Positions 28,584 to 38,239 of a stretch of 64,000 nt of DNA are shown piece by piece. Position numbers and translations under genes: made by a program. Position 1 is the first letter of the stretch. The number at the start of each line of letters is the position of its first letter. The DNA is taken from NCBI GenBank assembly GCA_015063605.1, contig SVTV01000013.1, forward strand, positions 1-64,000, in the 5' to 3' direction. The DNA comes from Oscillospiraceae bacterium. GTDB taxonomy: Bacteria > Bacillota > Clostridia > Oscillospirales > SIG627. The notes under the pieces were generated by a model. The model had not been told where the DNA came from, ran no database searches, and saw nothing but the letters and a program-made list of their open reading frames with translations.

Positions 28584-29432
28584 TTATGATAAATGTGTTG
28601 ACAAACGGTATTCCGTAGGAGAAACTCCGTACATTTCTTTGAATCTGCTGTTAAAATTCGGTAAAGACCCAAAACCCGATGCAAAGCATATCTCCGTTAC
28701 CGACAGATCGGCAGATGACAGAAGTCCCGCCGCAAATCTCAACCTCACAGACTCAAGATATTCCTTAAAGGTTACTCCTACACAGCTTTTAAAGTGTCTG
28801 CTGAAATAGCTTGGAGAAAAATGTACAAAGCCTGATATCTCGTCAAGATCGATCTTACGTCTGAAATTCATATGTATATAAGTCAACGCTGCGGAAATAC
28901 GCTCAGACCCGCTTACCGGTATACCGCTAACGATCTGGTTTTTCTTGCAATAGCAAACAATATCTGACAAGACAGTCTCAAGCAAACATCTTGATACACG
29001 TTCATATGATTCCGTCCCTTCGTAAAAAGCGCCATGTATTCTGCAAAGTTCAAATGTATTGGCGATCATTTCCTTCATACTACCTTCAAGTGTAATATCC
29101 GGTATCGGTATAATTCCGGAAAGCATAGTCAGCATGTCGTTTCCGATGTCCGATTCTTCAAATATTATTTTGATAAATTCCAAAGGCTCTTCCACGGATA
29201 TTGAATGGATATCGGTGGGCATTATAAAATGCAAGCTTCCCGCAACGATCCGAGTGGATATTCCGTTTCTCAGATGAACACCTTTACCGGATAGAAAATA
29301 CACAATTTCATAATGATCGTGCCAATGGATCGGAAATGATGCTTTTATGTATTCGCGTTCAAATATGATGCTCTCGCATTTTCTATAGTCGCTGTGCTCT
29401 ATCTTATGGATCTCAGAAAGATTATCTGTCAT
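28584..29432 (-). CDS. AraC family transcriptional regulator
   Basis: HWHDHYEIVYFLSGKG; FSPSYFSRHFKSCVGVTFKEYLESVRL. Confidence 0.92.
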   Translation of the reverse strand: MTDNLSEIHKIEHSDYRKCESIIFEREYIKASFPIHWHDHYEIVYFLSGKGVHLRNGISTRIVAGSLHFIMPTDIHSISVEEPLEFIKIIFEESDIGNDMLTMLSGIIPIPDITLEGSMKEMIANTFELCRIHGAFYEGTESYERVSRCLLETVLSDIVCYCKKNQIVSGIPVSGSERISAALTYIHMNFRRKIDLDEISGFVHFSPSYFSRHFKSCVGVTFKEYLESVRLRFAAGLLSSADLSVTEICFASGFGSLPNFNSRFKEMYGVSPTEYRLSTHLS

Positions 29433-29552
29433 GTTTTTCTCCTGTACTTGTGTAATAAGACAAATTTAAATAAAAATACCGCAAAAAACAATAAGCCGCA
29501 CCTTGAAGCTTTATTTATAATATAGATATCAGATCAATAGGAGGTTAATATA

Positions 29553-32144
29553 ATGAAACAATTATTATCAGGCAATGATTGGACGGTATCACACTTTTTG
29601 CCGTCCGAGGCGGAAGCTCCCATGGGAATTATCTATCAAATAACAAAAGGGTATTTATACGGCGGAGAATTTATCCCTGCAAAGGTCCCGGGAGATGTAC
29701 AATCAGACGCTCTCGATGCGGGTCTTATAGAAGATATAAATTACGGCTTCAATGCACGTAACGCCGAATGGACGTATCAAAGAGACTGGATATATGTAAA
29801 AAGATTCGTCCCCGAAGATCATGATTGTAAAAAGAAGATGCTTTGTTTTGAAGGTGTTGATGATTCCTGTCAGGTATTTCTTAACGGACAATGGCTCGGA
29901 AATCATGAAACAGCATGGATACCGTTCGAATTCGAGATCACGGATAAGCTCATTCCAAACGCTGAGAACACTCTGATCGTTTTGGTAAAAGCAGCAAAAT
30001 ACAATGAGGGACAATTCGGATACGCCGCAAAGGTACGCCATCTCAAGGCCCGATTTGCTTACGGATGGGATTGGTGTACAAGACTTGTACCTCTCGGTAT
30101 CTGGAAGGATGTCTATATAAGTTACGAACAAAATGTATCAATAGTGGATCTCTTCGCGCACGCCGATGTGGATCACATAAGCAAGAAGGCGAAGATCACG
30201 GCAGAGGCTTCTGTTAAAGGTGAGATCGAAAAAGCAAATATCAGGTTCTCCTTAAAGCACCCGAACGGAACCGTGGAAAGTACATACGGTAACATATTAA
30301 ACAACACAATTAATGCAAATTTCGACATATCCGATGCAAAGCTTTGGTATCCCAACGGAATGGGAGAGCACCCTCTGTACGAGGTTACGGCAGAAATAGA
30401 AGAGTATTCCGAAAAACGCAGTGTGAATATCGGACTTCGTCACATCGAATGGAAACAAACCGACGGAGCAAGTGACGATGCCATCCCTTATCAACCGTAT
30501 ATCAACGGAAGGCGTGTATATCTTCAGGGCTATAACTTCACACCTATACGCCAGCTTTACGGAAGAGTGCATAAAAAGGCTTACGAGAAGCGAATTGAGT
30601 ATATCAAGCGTGCAAATGCCAATTATCTCCGCATATGGGGCGGCGGACTTCTTGAACGGGAAGAATTGTACGATCTCTGCGATCGTAACGGTATACTGAT
30701 AATGCAGGAGCTCTTCCAATCCTCCGGCGGATGCAACAATCATCCTCCGCGTGACGAGGAGTATATAGAAATGATGGTGAATGCCACTCGTTCTGCAGTC
30801 ATACAAAAGCGAAACCATCCAAGCCTTATCTGCTGGTGCGGCGGAAACGAGCTTTGCTTCAGAGGAAAGTATATGGATCGTGACGGTAATATACTTATCG
30901 AAGGAGCAGAGAACATGGAGGGGCTTACCTATAACCTGGAAGGCTATTGGTGGGTACCTTTGGGAGAGGAATACCCCACGCTTAAAGCGATGCAAAAGGT
31001 CGTAAAAGAGCTGCATCCCGGTTGCAAATGGCTTCACACATCGGGATCCGGACCCGTTACACAAAACGCGTCACTGAGCTTCGTCGGAGGCAAGATGCAT
31101 GATGTACACGGCCCTTGGCGGGTATTAGGACCCACCGAGCAATATACACTCTACAATGAGCTTGACATGATGATCCACCACGAATTCGGAACTCAAGGCG
31201 GAGCATCGGTCGAAACTATCGAAGCTATTACACCCAAGAAGTATTTGTGGCCATTGGATGCTCAGAATAAGATGATCAATTACCACGGCAGGATGTATTC
31301 GTACGTATACAATACATTATGCGAATACTTCGGCAAGGATAATATAACAGATCACCGTATCTATTCACTCACAAGCAGATTTCTCCAGTGGGAACAGCTG
31401 AGATACTCTTTGGAAGCACATCACCGTCTTGATAAGAAATGTGCGGGTTCGTGTATCTGGCATCTCGGAGAGCCGTGGCCGAATCTTATAGAAAATTGCA
31501 CTATAGATGCGTATGATCAGGTCAAGCCTGCCTTTTACGGTCAGAAAGCCGCATTTTCTCCGCTTCATCTTTCGGCACATTATTCATCACTTATACACAA
31601 GGATGATTTTCACGTGGAATTTGCACTTCATAATACAACGGAAAATGATTTTGAAGGAAGGATCATCGCCGAGGTATTCGATATCCGGGGAAATAAAACC
31701 GCTGAGTTCACTTCTGTTTGTTGTGCGGAAAAGGACAGCGTAACACACACGGCGGCGGAATACACCTTCAATAAGCACGAGCTTCCTGACGGAGTATTTT
31801 TCTTGAGATACACACTTTATGATTTTCACGGAAAAGCCTTGGAGACAGGTTACAATATTCATTCAACGATGGACATACCATATGAACAGCTTCTCACTCA
31901 GCAGGAATGTGAATTGATCGTAGAGCTTAACGATAATGACATTATTATCAGAAACTGCGGAAATACAGTTGCATCCGGAGTTACTCTGGAATGTGAGAAT
32001 AAAGAAAATGTCATGTTTTCAGACGGATGTATGCTTATCTTACCCGGCGAAGTAAAAACTGTCAAAGCAGAATTTCAGCAGGGAAGAAAGCCGACTCTGA
32101 TGATCTCGGGGTTCGGAGTGCCATATCGGAGGCTCAGTTTATGA
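29553..32144 (+). CDS. Glycoside hydrolase family 2 protein (beta-mannosidase-like)
   Basis: VPGDVQSDALDAGLI, LCFEGVDDSCQVFLNGQWLGNHE, LRIWGGGLLEREELYDLCDRNGILIMQELF, CWCGGNEL. Confidence 0.92.
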   Translation: MKQLLSGNDWTVSHFLPSEAEAPMGIIYQITKGYLYGGEFIPAKVPGDVQSDALDAGLIEDINYGFNARNAEWTYQRDWIYVKRFVPEDHDCKKKMLCFEGVDDSCQVFLNGQWLGNHETAWIPFEFEITDKLIPNAENTLIVLVKAAKYNEGQFGYAAKVRHLKARFAYGWDWCTRLVPLGIWKDVYISYEQNVSIVDLFAHADVDHISKKAKITAEASVKGEIEKANIRFSLKHPNGTVESTYGNILNNTINANFDISDAKLWYPNGMGEHPLYEVTAEIEEYSEKRSVNIGLRHIEWKQTDGASDDAIPYQPYINGRRVYLQGYNFTPIRQLYGRVHKKAYEKRIEYIKRANANYLRIWGGGLLEREELYDLCDRNGILIMQELFQSSGGCNNHPPRDEEYIEMMVNATRSAVIQKRNHPSLICWCGGNELCFRGKYMDRDGNILIEGAENMEGLTYNLEGYWWVPLGEEYPTLKAMQKVVKELHPGCKWLHTSGSGPVTQNASLSFVGGKMHDVHGPWRVLGPTEQYTLYNELDMMIHHEFGTQGGASVETIEAITPKKYLWPLDAQNKMINYHGRMYSYVYNTLCEYFGKDNITDHRIYSLTSRFLQWEQLRYSLEAHHRLDKKCAGSCIWHLGEPWPNLIENCTIDAYDQVKPAFYGQKAAFSPLHLSAHYSSLIHKDDFHVEFALHNTTENDFEGRIIAEVFDIRGNKTAEFTSVCCAEKDSVTHTAAEYTFNKHELPDGVFFLRYTLYDFHGKALETGYNIHSTMDIPYEQLLTQQECELIVELNDNDIIIRNCGNTVASGVTLECENKENVMFSDGCMLILPGEVKTVKAEFQQGRKPTLMISGFGVPYRRLSL

Positions 32145-32224
32145 TAACATGTTTAATACATCGAAAACATTTTACTATAACCAAAAGTTTTTGTCAATCT
32201 TTTTATTAAATTTTACTATATCTA

Positions 32225-32253
32225 TTGACATAAAATACTCGGTGTGTTAAAAT
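32225..32253 (+). promoter_or_regulatory. Promoter
   Basis: TTGACA-17-TAAAAT. Confidence 0.6.
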
Positions 32254-32315
32254 TTTATATTATAAATATGTAGCTTATGCTTCTGCTTTTAACGCAGAAA
32301 CAGAAAGGATATAAA

Positions 32316-33611
32316 ATGAGCAATTATAAAATAAGTACAAAATGCGTTCAGGAAGGATATAAGCCCGGCAACGGTGAGCCCAGAGTTCTTCCTCTTTATC
32401 AGTCGACAACATTCAAATACGATTCCAGCGAACACCTTGGAGATCTTTTTGATCTTAAGGCAGGCGGACATATGTACACCCGTATATCCAATCCAACAAC
32501 GGAATACGTAGAAGAAAAGATCAATGCACTCGAGGGCGGCGTCGGTGCGATGATGACTTCCTCGGGACAGGCAGCTGTTTTTATCTCCGTAATGAACCTT
32601 TGCAAGGCAGGGGATAACTTCCTTTCCAGTATTTCCATATACGGCGGTACTATAAACCTTATGACAGCCGAATTCGCAAGAATGGGCGTTGAGGTTCGTT
32701 ACTTCAATCAGAATGCTCCCATAGAAGAAATCGAAGCACTCATAGATGAAAACACAAAGCTTGTATACGGCGAGACTATCGCAAATCCCGCATTGGATGT
32801 TTTCGATATTGAAAAGTTCGCAGACCTTGCTCATAAGCACAATATCCCTCTTTGCATAGACAATACCTTCGCAACTCCTTATCTCTGCCGTCCCTTCGAA
32901 TTCGGAGCGGATATAGTTGTGCATTCCACAACTAAGTATATGGACGGTCACGCAAGTCAGGTTGGCGGTGTTATAGTGGACAGCGGAAAATTCAATTATG
33001 CCAACGGTAAGTTCCCGGAATTCACAGTTCCCAACGAATCTTATCACGGTGTAGTATTTGCGGAACAATTCGGAGATGCCGCATTCATAGTCAAGGCGAG
33101 AACACTCCTCATGAGGGATTTCGGTATGTCTCCCGCACCCTTCAATGCATATCTCGTGAATACAGGTCTTGAAACACTTGCGCTGAGAATGGAACGTCAT
33201 TGCAGCAATGCAATGAAGGTTGCTTCTTATCTTGAAAGCAGAACGGATAAGATCGCACGCGTAAGCTATCCCGGACTTGCTTCCGACCCCAGAAATGACC
33301 TTGCAAAGAAGTACATCAGAAATGAAAACGGTGAGTTCATCGGAACAAGCGGTGTAGTGTCTTTTGAGATCAAGGGCGGAAGGGAAGCTGCGGTAAGATT
33401 CATGGATTCCTTAAAGCTTGCCGCTTTGGTGGTTCATGTAGCCGATAGTAGAACAAGCGTACTTCATCCTGCAAGCACAACTCACAGACAGCTTTCCGAT
33501 GAACAGCTTGTCCGTGCGGGAATATCCTCGGGACTCATCAGATTCTCCGTAGGTATTGAAAACGCCGATGATATCATAGCTGATATCGAGCAGGCACTTC
33601 AAAACGCTTAA
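32316..33611 (+). CDS. O-acetylhomoserine aminocarboxypropyltransferase / Cys-Met metabolism PLP enzyme
   Basis: PLYQSTTFKY, YTRISNPTTEYVEEKINALEGG, DIVVHSTTKYMDGH, ADSRTSVLHPASTTHRQL. Confidence 0.94.
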   Translation: MSNYKISTKCVQEGYKPGNGEPRVLPLYQSTTFKYDSSEHLGDLFDLKAGGHMYTRISNPTTEYVEEKINALEGGVGAMMTSSGQAAVFISVMNLCKAGDNFLSSISIYGGTINLMTAEFARMGVEVRYFNQNAPIEEIEALIDENTKLVYGETIANPALDVFDIEKFADLAHKHNIPLCIDNTFATPYLCRPFEFGADIVVHSTTKYMDGHASQVGGVIVDSGKFNYANGKFPEFTVPNESYHGVVFAEQFGDAAFIVKARTLLMRDFGMSPAPFNAYLVNTGLETLALRMERHCSNAMKVASYLESRTDKIARVSYPGLASDPRNDLAKKYIRNENGEFIGTSGVVSFEIKGGREAAVRFMDSLKLAALVVHVADSRTSVLHPASTTHRQLSDEQLVRAGISSGLIRFSVGIENADDIIADIEQALQNA

Positions 33612-33628
33612 ACATTTAAATTAAAGGA

Positions 33629-33656
33629 GCGGCGGAAGTGATTTCGCTTCCGCCGC
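33629..33656. terminator. GC-rich hairpin terminator
   Basis: GCGGCGGAAG...CTTCCGCCGC. Confidence 0.75.
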
Positions 33657-33671
33657 ATTTCGATAAGACGA

Positions 33672-34823
33672 TCATCTGTCGGGCATAGTCAATATTCTTT
33701 TATACCATTGATTGCAAATGTAGCTTCCCAGACCCAAATAAGATTTTTTTATTTCATCTGTTACTATAACTTCCGGCATTTTTTTGATGACAAGTGAAAG
33801 TGTTTTTTCAAAATCAATACCTTCGAAAAGCTCCTTTGTTATGTGTGGATTAAGCTCTGAATCATATTCTATAATAAATACATCGGGATCATAAAACCAC
33901 ATAGCATTACAAAAGAAGCTCCTTAAACCGTTTGTCAGCTCTTCTGTGCTCTCTGGAGCCTTGATTATCTGTTCAAGAGTCCTTCCCCTCTCATTAAATA
34001 TAAGTTGTCCCATATCACCGGAAATTTTGTTGGAACCACGTACTATTTGACCGTTAAATGCTATGGCTCCTCCCACACCGTCTCCTATATGGAGATATAG
34101 AAGTTGTTTCTTATCATAGTTCGGGATTGTTTGCATATGCGCATAGATAGAGAGCTTTACATTTTCATCAATAAATGTAACAGGCATTGAAAGACTAAAT
34201 TCAAGTGTTTTTGTTATTGAGATAGTATTCAATTCAGGCATGCGATTGTTTACCGTTTTATCGCTAGTGCTGTCATAAGGCCCGGGAAGAGAAACACCCA
34301 GACAAAACACTCTACTTTTTTCATTGTAATTATCCAAATGATATCTGCTCATAAATAAAAACTTCTTGAGATTGTCCGTGAACCCCAAAGAACTATCATA
34401 TGAATGGATATGCTTCAATATACATTCCCTTTTAATGTTGTATATGCAGAAACCAAAATTATAAGATGACAGATCAATTATTGCATAACTGTTTGTGTAA
34501 TCAATGTAAAGCTGAGTTGCTTTTCTGCCGGCGGTGTTTGGTTTATCACTGTTCAGTTCCTCTGAGAGGGAAGGCTTATCATTTTTATGTTGCAGAATTA
34601 TGCCTTTTCTTGCAAAAGTGTCAATGATCTTGCTGACAGTCATCATTGAAAGATCCGTTAACTCACTTATAGCTCCTCGTGTAATACCGGGATTACGCTC
34701 GATAGCCTCAAACGCAGCACTAACATTTTTCATCTTCACATGATTAGTGTACTGAGATGAAACGACAATATTACATTCAGCCTCTGTCTCGATTGCCGTA
34801 TTAAAGTGTTCTTGTTCTATCAC
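33672..34823 (-). CDS. ROK family transcriptional regulator
   Basis: wHTH GITRGAISELTDLSMMTVSKIIDTFARKGII; ROK ATPase-like C-terminal domain. Confidence 0.85.
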   Translation of the reverse strand: MIEQEHFNTAIETEAECNIVVSSQYTNHVKMKNVSAAFEAIERNPGITRGAISELTDLSMMTVSKIIDTFARKGIILQHKNDKPSLSEELNSDKPNTAGRKATQLYIDYTNSYAIIDLSSYNFGFCIYNIKRECILKHIHSYDSSLGFTDNLKKFLFMSRYHLDNYNEKSRVFCLGVSLPGPYDSTSDKTVNNRMPELNTISITKTLEFSLSMPVTFIDENVKLSIYAHMQTIPNYDKKQLLYLHIGDGVGGAIAFNGQIVRGSNKISGDMGQLIFNERGRTLEQIIKAPESTEELTNGLRSFFCNAMWFYDPDVFIIEYDSELNPHITKELFEGIDFEKTLSLVIKKMPEVIVTDEIKKSYLGLGSYICNQWYKRILTMPDR

Positions 34824-35033
34824 AGTATCCTCCTTAAAAAAGTATGTTTAATACAGATAACACACTTTTTATTAAGAATTATAATTTATTATTTATTATA
34901 CAATTTTTAGTGCCAGATGTCAATAGATCAAAAGCAAATTATGAATTTTATCCAATCTTAACCTTGTTTATTTAGTAAAAAATTACGGCAGTAATTTTCA
35001 ATATACAGGAATTCAAAAAATGAAAGGAGCAGC

Positions 35034-36608
35034 ATGAATATGAGAAATATTCGCGCACTTACCATTGTTCTCATTATTCTCTTTGCATTGACTTCGTGCT
35101 CAACAAACGAACTATTTATTTCTTCGGTTGACGAAAACGGTATGTCAATAGCAAGCAATGAAGACGAGATCAGGGTAAACTTTTTAAAGGATGTCGAGCC
35201 TGTAACAACAGAATCGACCGAAGAGCTCATTGTAAACGTTCTTGATTACGGTGCAGTAGGCGACGGTGTTACAAATGACACCAAAGCTTGCCAGACCGCT
35301 ATAAGAAAAACAAATCAAGGCGGTACATTGTATTTTCCCGCAGGTACTTATTTGTTATCGCGACAGCTGTTTATATACGGCGATAACGTTACCATAAAGG
35401 GCGACGGAAATGCGACCAAGCTCATATACGAGCGTGAACAGAAGACAATAGACGCCATAATCGATGTATCTCTCTTCGGCGCAAGAAACGGCGCCACCAA
35501 TATCACAATAAGAGATATGTATATGGAATACAGGGGAGAGTTTTTCCCTAAGTTCGGCGACAGCTATACAGGAAAGATAAACGGTCTTTACTTCACCGAA
35601 ATCCATGATCTTCTCGTGGAAAATGTTGAGATCACAGGCTTTAACAGCTCAGGAATAAACCTTGCGGGACTCAGCAATGCTTATGCAACAGATATAGTTG
35701 TACGCGATTGCTATCTGCATCATAATAGAGTAGGCGGAGTTCTTTACGGATTCGTCGACGGTCTGCTTATTACAGATTCTATAATGGAGCATATGGGATC
35801 CTCCCTTGACGGCGGCACCGGATACGGTTCCGCAGGATACAGCGGGGCATATCCCAAAAACGTTCGTGTTATTAATAACGAATGCAATTTCAACCAAAGA
35901 AAAGGTATCGACCTTCACGCAGGTGAAAACATCATCATTGAAGGCAACACCTGTAAGGCAAACCGCCTCTACGGCATATACGTAGAAGGGCCGAAATCGA
36001 ATCACGTAATAATCAAAAACAACTTCATAAGTGATATGGACAGGGAAAAGCTCGATATCGGAGCGCCTTATACGTGGAATATGGCTATAAGCATAGGTAC
36101 TGCGAGCAACGACCCAAACAAATTCTTCGATTATCAGGTAGTTGGAAATGTGATCGAGAATTACGGTCTCGGCTCCGGTGCAGCTTACGGCATCTACGGT
36201 TACTTCAGCTTTACAAAGGGTAAGGTCATAATAAAAGACAATATTATGCATTGTAATGAAGTTGATAATTTTATTTCATTCACTGCAGGAAGCGTTTCAA
36301 ATGACACCGATGTAAACTTCGTAATCGAAGGAAACCAGATGTATGCCAAAACACTTGCGAACAACGGTATTCAGGTAAGCTCTTACAACACTTTGTTGAT
36401 GAACAACAACATGTTCAACATTGAACGTCAAAGTTCGGGAAGACCCATTTATGTTGCTCATGATAAAAAGTATTCGTCTACGGTTATAAACCTAAACAAT
36501 ATTGCATGCGGTAACATAAAGCAGAACCTGATAACTCTTTCAAACAGAACCGATGCCGATAGTATAGTATTTGAAAATAATATATATAACGGTGTGGTAC
36601 AGCAGTAG
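35034..36608 (+). CDS. Right-handed parallel beta-helix (pectate_lyase_3-like) lipoprotein, paralog 1
   Basis: Lipobox FALTSC; VLDYGAVGDGVTNDTKACQTAI; repeated NxxI...I.NN coils. Confidence 0.88.
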   Translation: MNMRNIRALTIVLIILFALTSCSTNELFISSVDENGMSIASNEDEIRVNFLKDVEPVTTESTEELIVNVLDYGAVGDGVTNDTKACQTAIRKTNQGGTLYFPAGTYLLSRQLFIYGDNVTIKGDGNATKLIYEREQKTIDAIIDVSLFGARNGATNITIRDMYMEYRGEFFPKFGDSYTGKINGLYFTEIHDLLVENVEITGFNSSGINLAGLSNAYATDIVVRDCYLHHNRVGGVLYGFVDGLLITDSIMEHMGSSLDGGTGYGSAGYSGAYPKNVRVINNECNFNQRKGIDLHAGENIIIEGNTCKANRLYGIYVEGPKSNHVIIKNNFISDMDREKLDIGAPYTWNMAISIGTASNDPNKFFDYQVVGNVIENYGLGSGAAYGIYGYFSFTKGKVIIKDNIMHCNEVDNFISFTAGSVSNDTDVNFVIEGNQMYAKTLANNGIQVSSYNTLLMNNNMFNIERQSSGRPIYVAHDKKYSSTVINLNNIACGNIKQNLITLSNRTDADSIVFENNIYNGVVQQ

Positions 36609-36624
36609 TAGAAAGGACTATAAT

Positions 36625-38217
36625 ATGAATTCATTTACAAAGAATAAAATGATCAAAGCACTATCTTTCACATTGGCACTTGTCTTCACTATATTGTCAA
36701 TATGCTCATGCGAAAAGAATGATTCTCCTTTCAAAATCTCTTCCATCAATGACGACGGTACTGTTACTGTTATTGATGCCGATGGGGTATCACACAATTA
36801 TAAATATGAGATCCCTAAGACCTCGGAAGAAACTACAGAGAAAAGAGACAATTATCTCAACGTCAAAACCTTTGGTGCGGCAGGAGACGGCACTACAGAT
36901 GACACAGAAGCGTTCAAGCAGGCATTTTCCGCTTTGAAAGAAGGCGGTAAGCTTTACATTCCCGCAGGAACTTATCTCATAAAAAAGAATCTGATCCTCA
37001 GATACGGCAATGTAATGATATACGGTGACAAGGGCAGAACAAAGCTGCTTTTTGAGCGTGAGCAGACGAGCAGCGATACGTATGAAAACGCAAGTCTTCT
37101 GACTGTTACAGACAGTGCAAAAAATGTAGATATACGTGACATGACTCTTGAATACAGCGGCAGCTTCTTCGAAGAAGCAGGACAGTCTTATTCGGGAATG
37201 GTATGCGGAATATATGTATCGACGGGCTCTGATATAAAGATCAGCGGAATGGATATATCCAAATTCAACCATTCCGGCATAAACATAGCCGGTTCCTCGG
37301 GAACATATGTAAAGCGGGTAACTATTGAAGATTGCACTCTCCACCACAACAGAGTAGCTGGCATACTCTACGGCTATGTTGACGGTCTTTCCATCTTTTC
37401 AAACTCAATGACCTATAACGGCGCAGAGTCCGACGGCGGTACAGGCTACGGATGTGCAGGATCTTCTGCGGCACACCCGAAAAATATTCAGGTCATAGGA
37501 AATATAGCCAACTACAATTACCGCAAGGGTATTGACCTTCATGCGGGTGAAAGAGCTGTAATAGACGGAAACACTCTCAAAGGAAACAGACTCTACGGTA
37601 TTTATGCGGAAGGGGTTCGTACGTCTGACATTATTATCACAAATAACATCGTGAGTGATATGAGCGGCTCCACGGGACTGGAAAGTCCTTATGCTACTAT
37701 TTATGGTATAGCATTCGGTGTCTACGGAGAAACAAATGATGATTACTATCATAATTTTACTGTTTCTAATAATATCATTCGAGATTTTGATTCCGATACT
37801 GGCGTTTCGCTTCCTTTCTATTGCTATACCGATTTTGACTACGGTTTCGTAAAGATAACAGAAAATACGGTAGAGTGTAAGACGATAGATTATCTGATTT
37901 CAATGAACAGAAACGCAGCAAAAGCCAATTACAACGTATCTCTTGATTTCTCATCAAACAATATTTATATCGAAAATCTTAAAGGCATTGGGTTAATATT
38001 AAGAGCTAAGGATATTCAATTCATCAACAATGCTATTCATATAAATAAGTATGTCGGCGGTGCTATTGTGCATATTTCCGGTGCTTCTAACAGTAGTATC
38101 ATTGCAGCAAATAATATAGCAAGAGTAAATTCCTATACTGCTTCAGGTTCTTTCATTGCAGTTACAGGAAATAAAGTTGTAAGAGAAAACAATATCTTTA
38201 ATGGCAGCGCAGATTGA
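36625..38217 (+). CDS. Right-handed parallel beta-helix lipoprotein, paralog 2
   Basis: Lipobox ILSICSC; VKTFGAAGDGTTDDTEAFKQAF; strong similarity to paralog 1. Confidence 0.88.
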   Translation: MNSFTKNKMIKALSFTLALVFTILSICSCEKNDSPFKISSINDDGTVTVIDADGVSHNYKYEIPKTSEETTEKRDNYLNVKTFGAAGDGTTDDTEAFKQAFSALKEGGKLYIPAGTYLIKKNLILRYGNVMIYGDKGRTKLLFEREQTSSDTYENASLLTVTDSAKNVDIRDMTLEYSGSFFEEAGQSYSGMVCGIYVSTGSDIKISGMDISKFNHSGINIAGSSGTYVKRVTIEDCTLHHNRVAGILYGYVDGLSIFSNSMTYNGAESDGGTGYGCAGSSAAHPKNIQVIGNIANYNYRKGIDLHAGERAVIDGNTLKGNRLYGIYAEGVRTSDIIITNNIVSDMSGSTGLESPYATIYGIAFGVYGETNDDYYHNFTVSNNIIRDFDSDTGVSLPFYCYTDFDYGFVKITENTVECKTIDYLISMNRNAAKANYNVSLDFSSNNIYIENLKGIGLILRAKDIQFINNAIHINKYVGGAIVHISGASNSSIIAANNIARVNSYTASGSFIAVTGNKVVRENNIFNGSAD

Positions 38218-38239
38218 TTGCGGAAAGGAGAAACATATC

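Noticed and set aside
30297-31064. 255-aa minus-strand ORF
   Set aside because: Antisense to the GH2 gene.
32253-32315. Possible SAM riboswitch before the sulfhydrylase-like gene
   Set aside because: The leader is too short and only a small TTCTGC/GCAGAA hairpin is present.
32289-33200. 303-aa minus-strand ORF
   Set aside because: Antisense to the O-acetylhomoserine sulfhydrylase-like gene.
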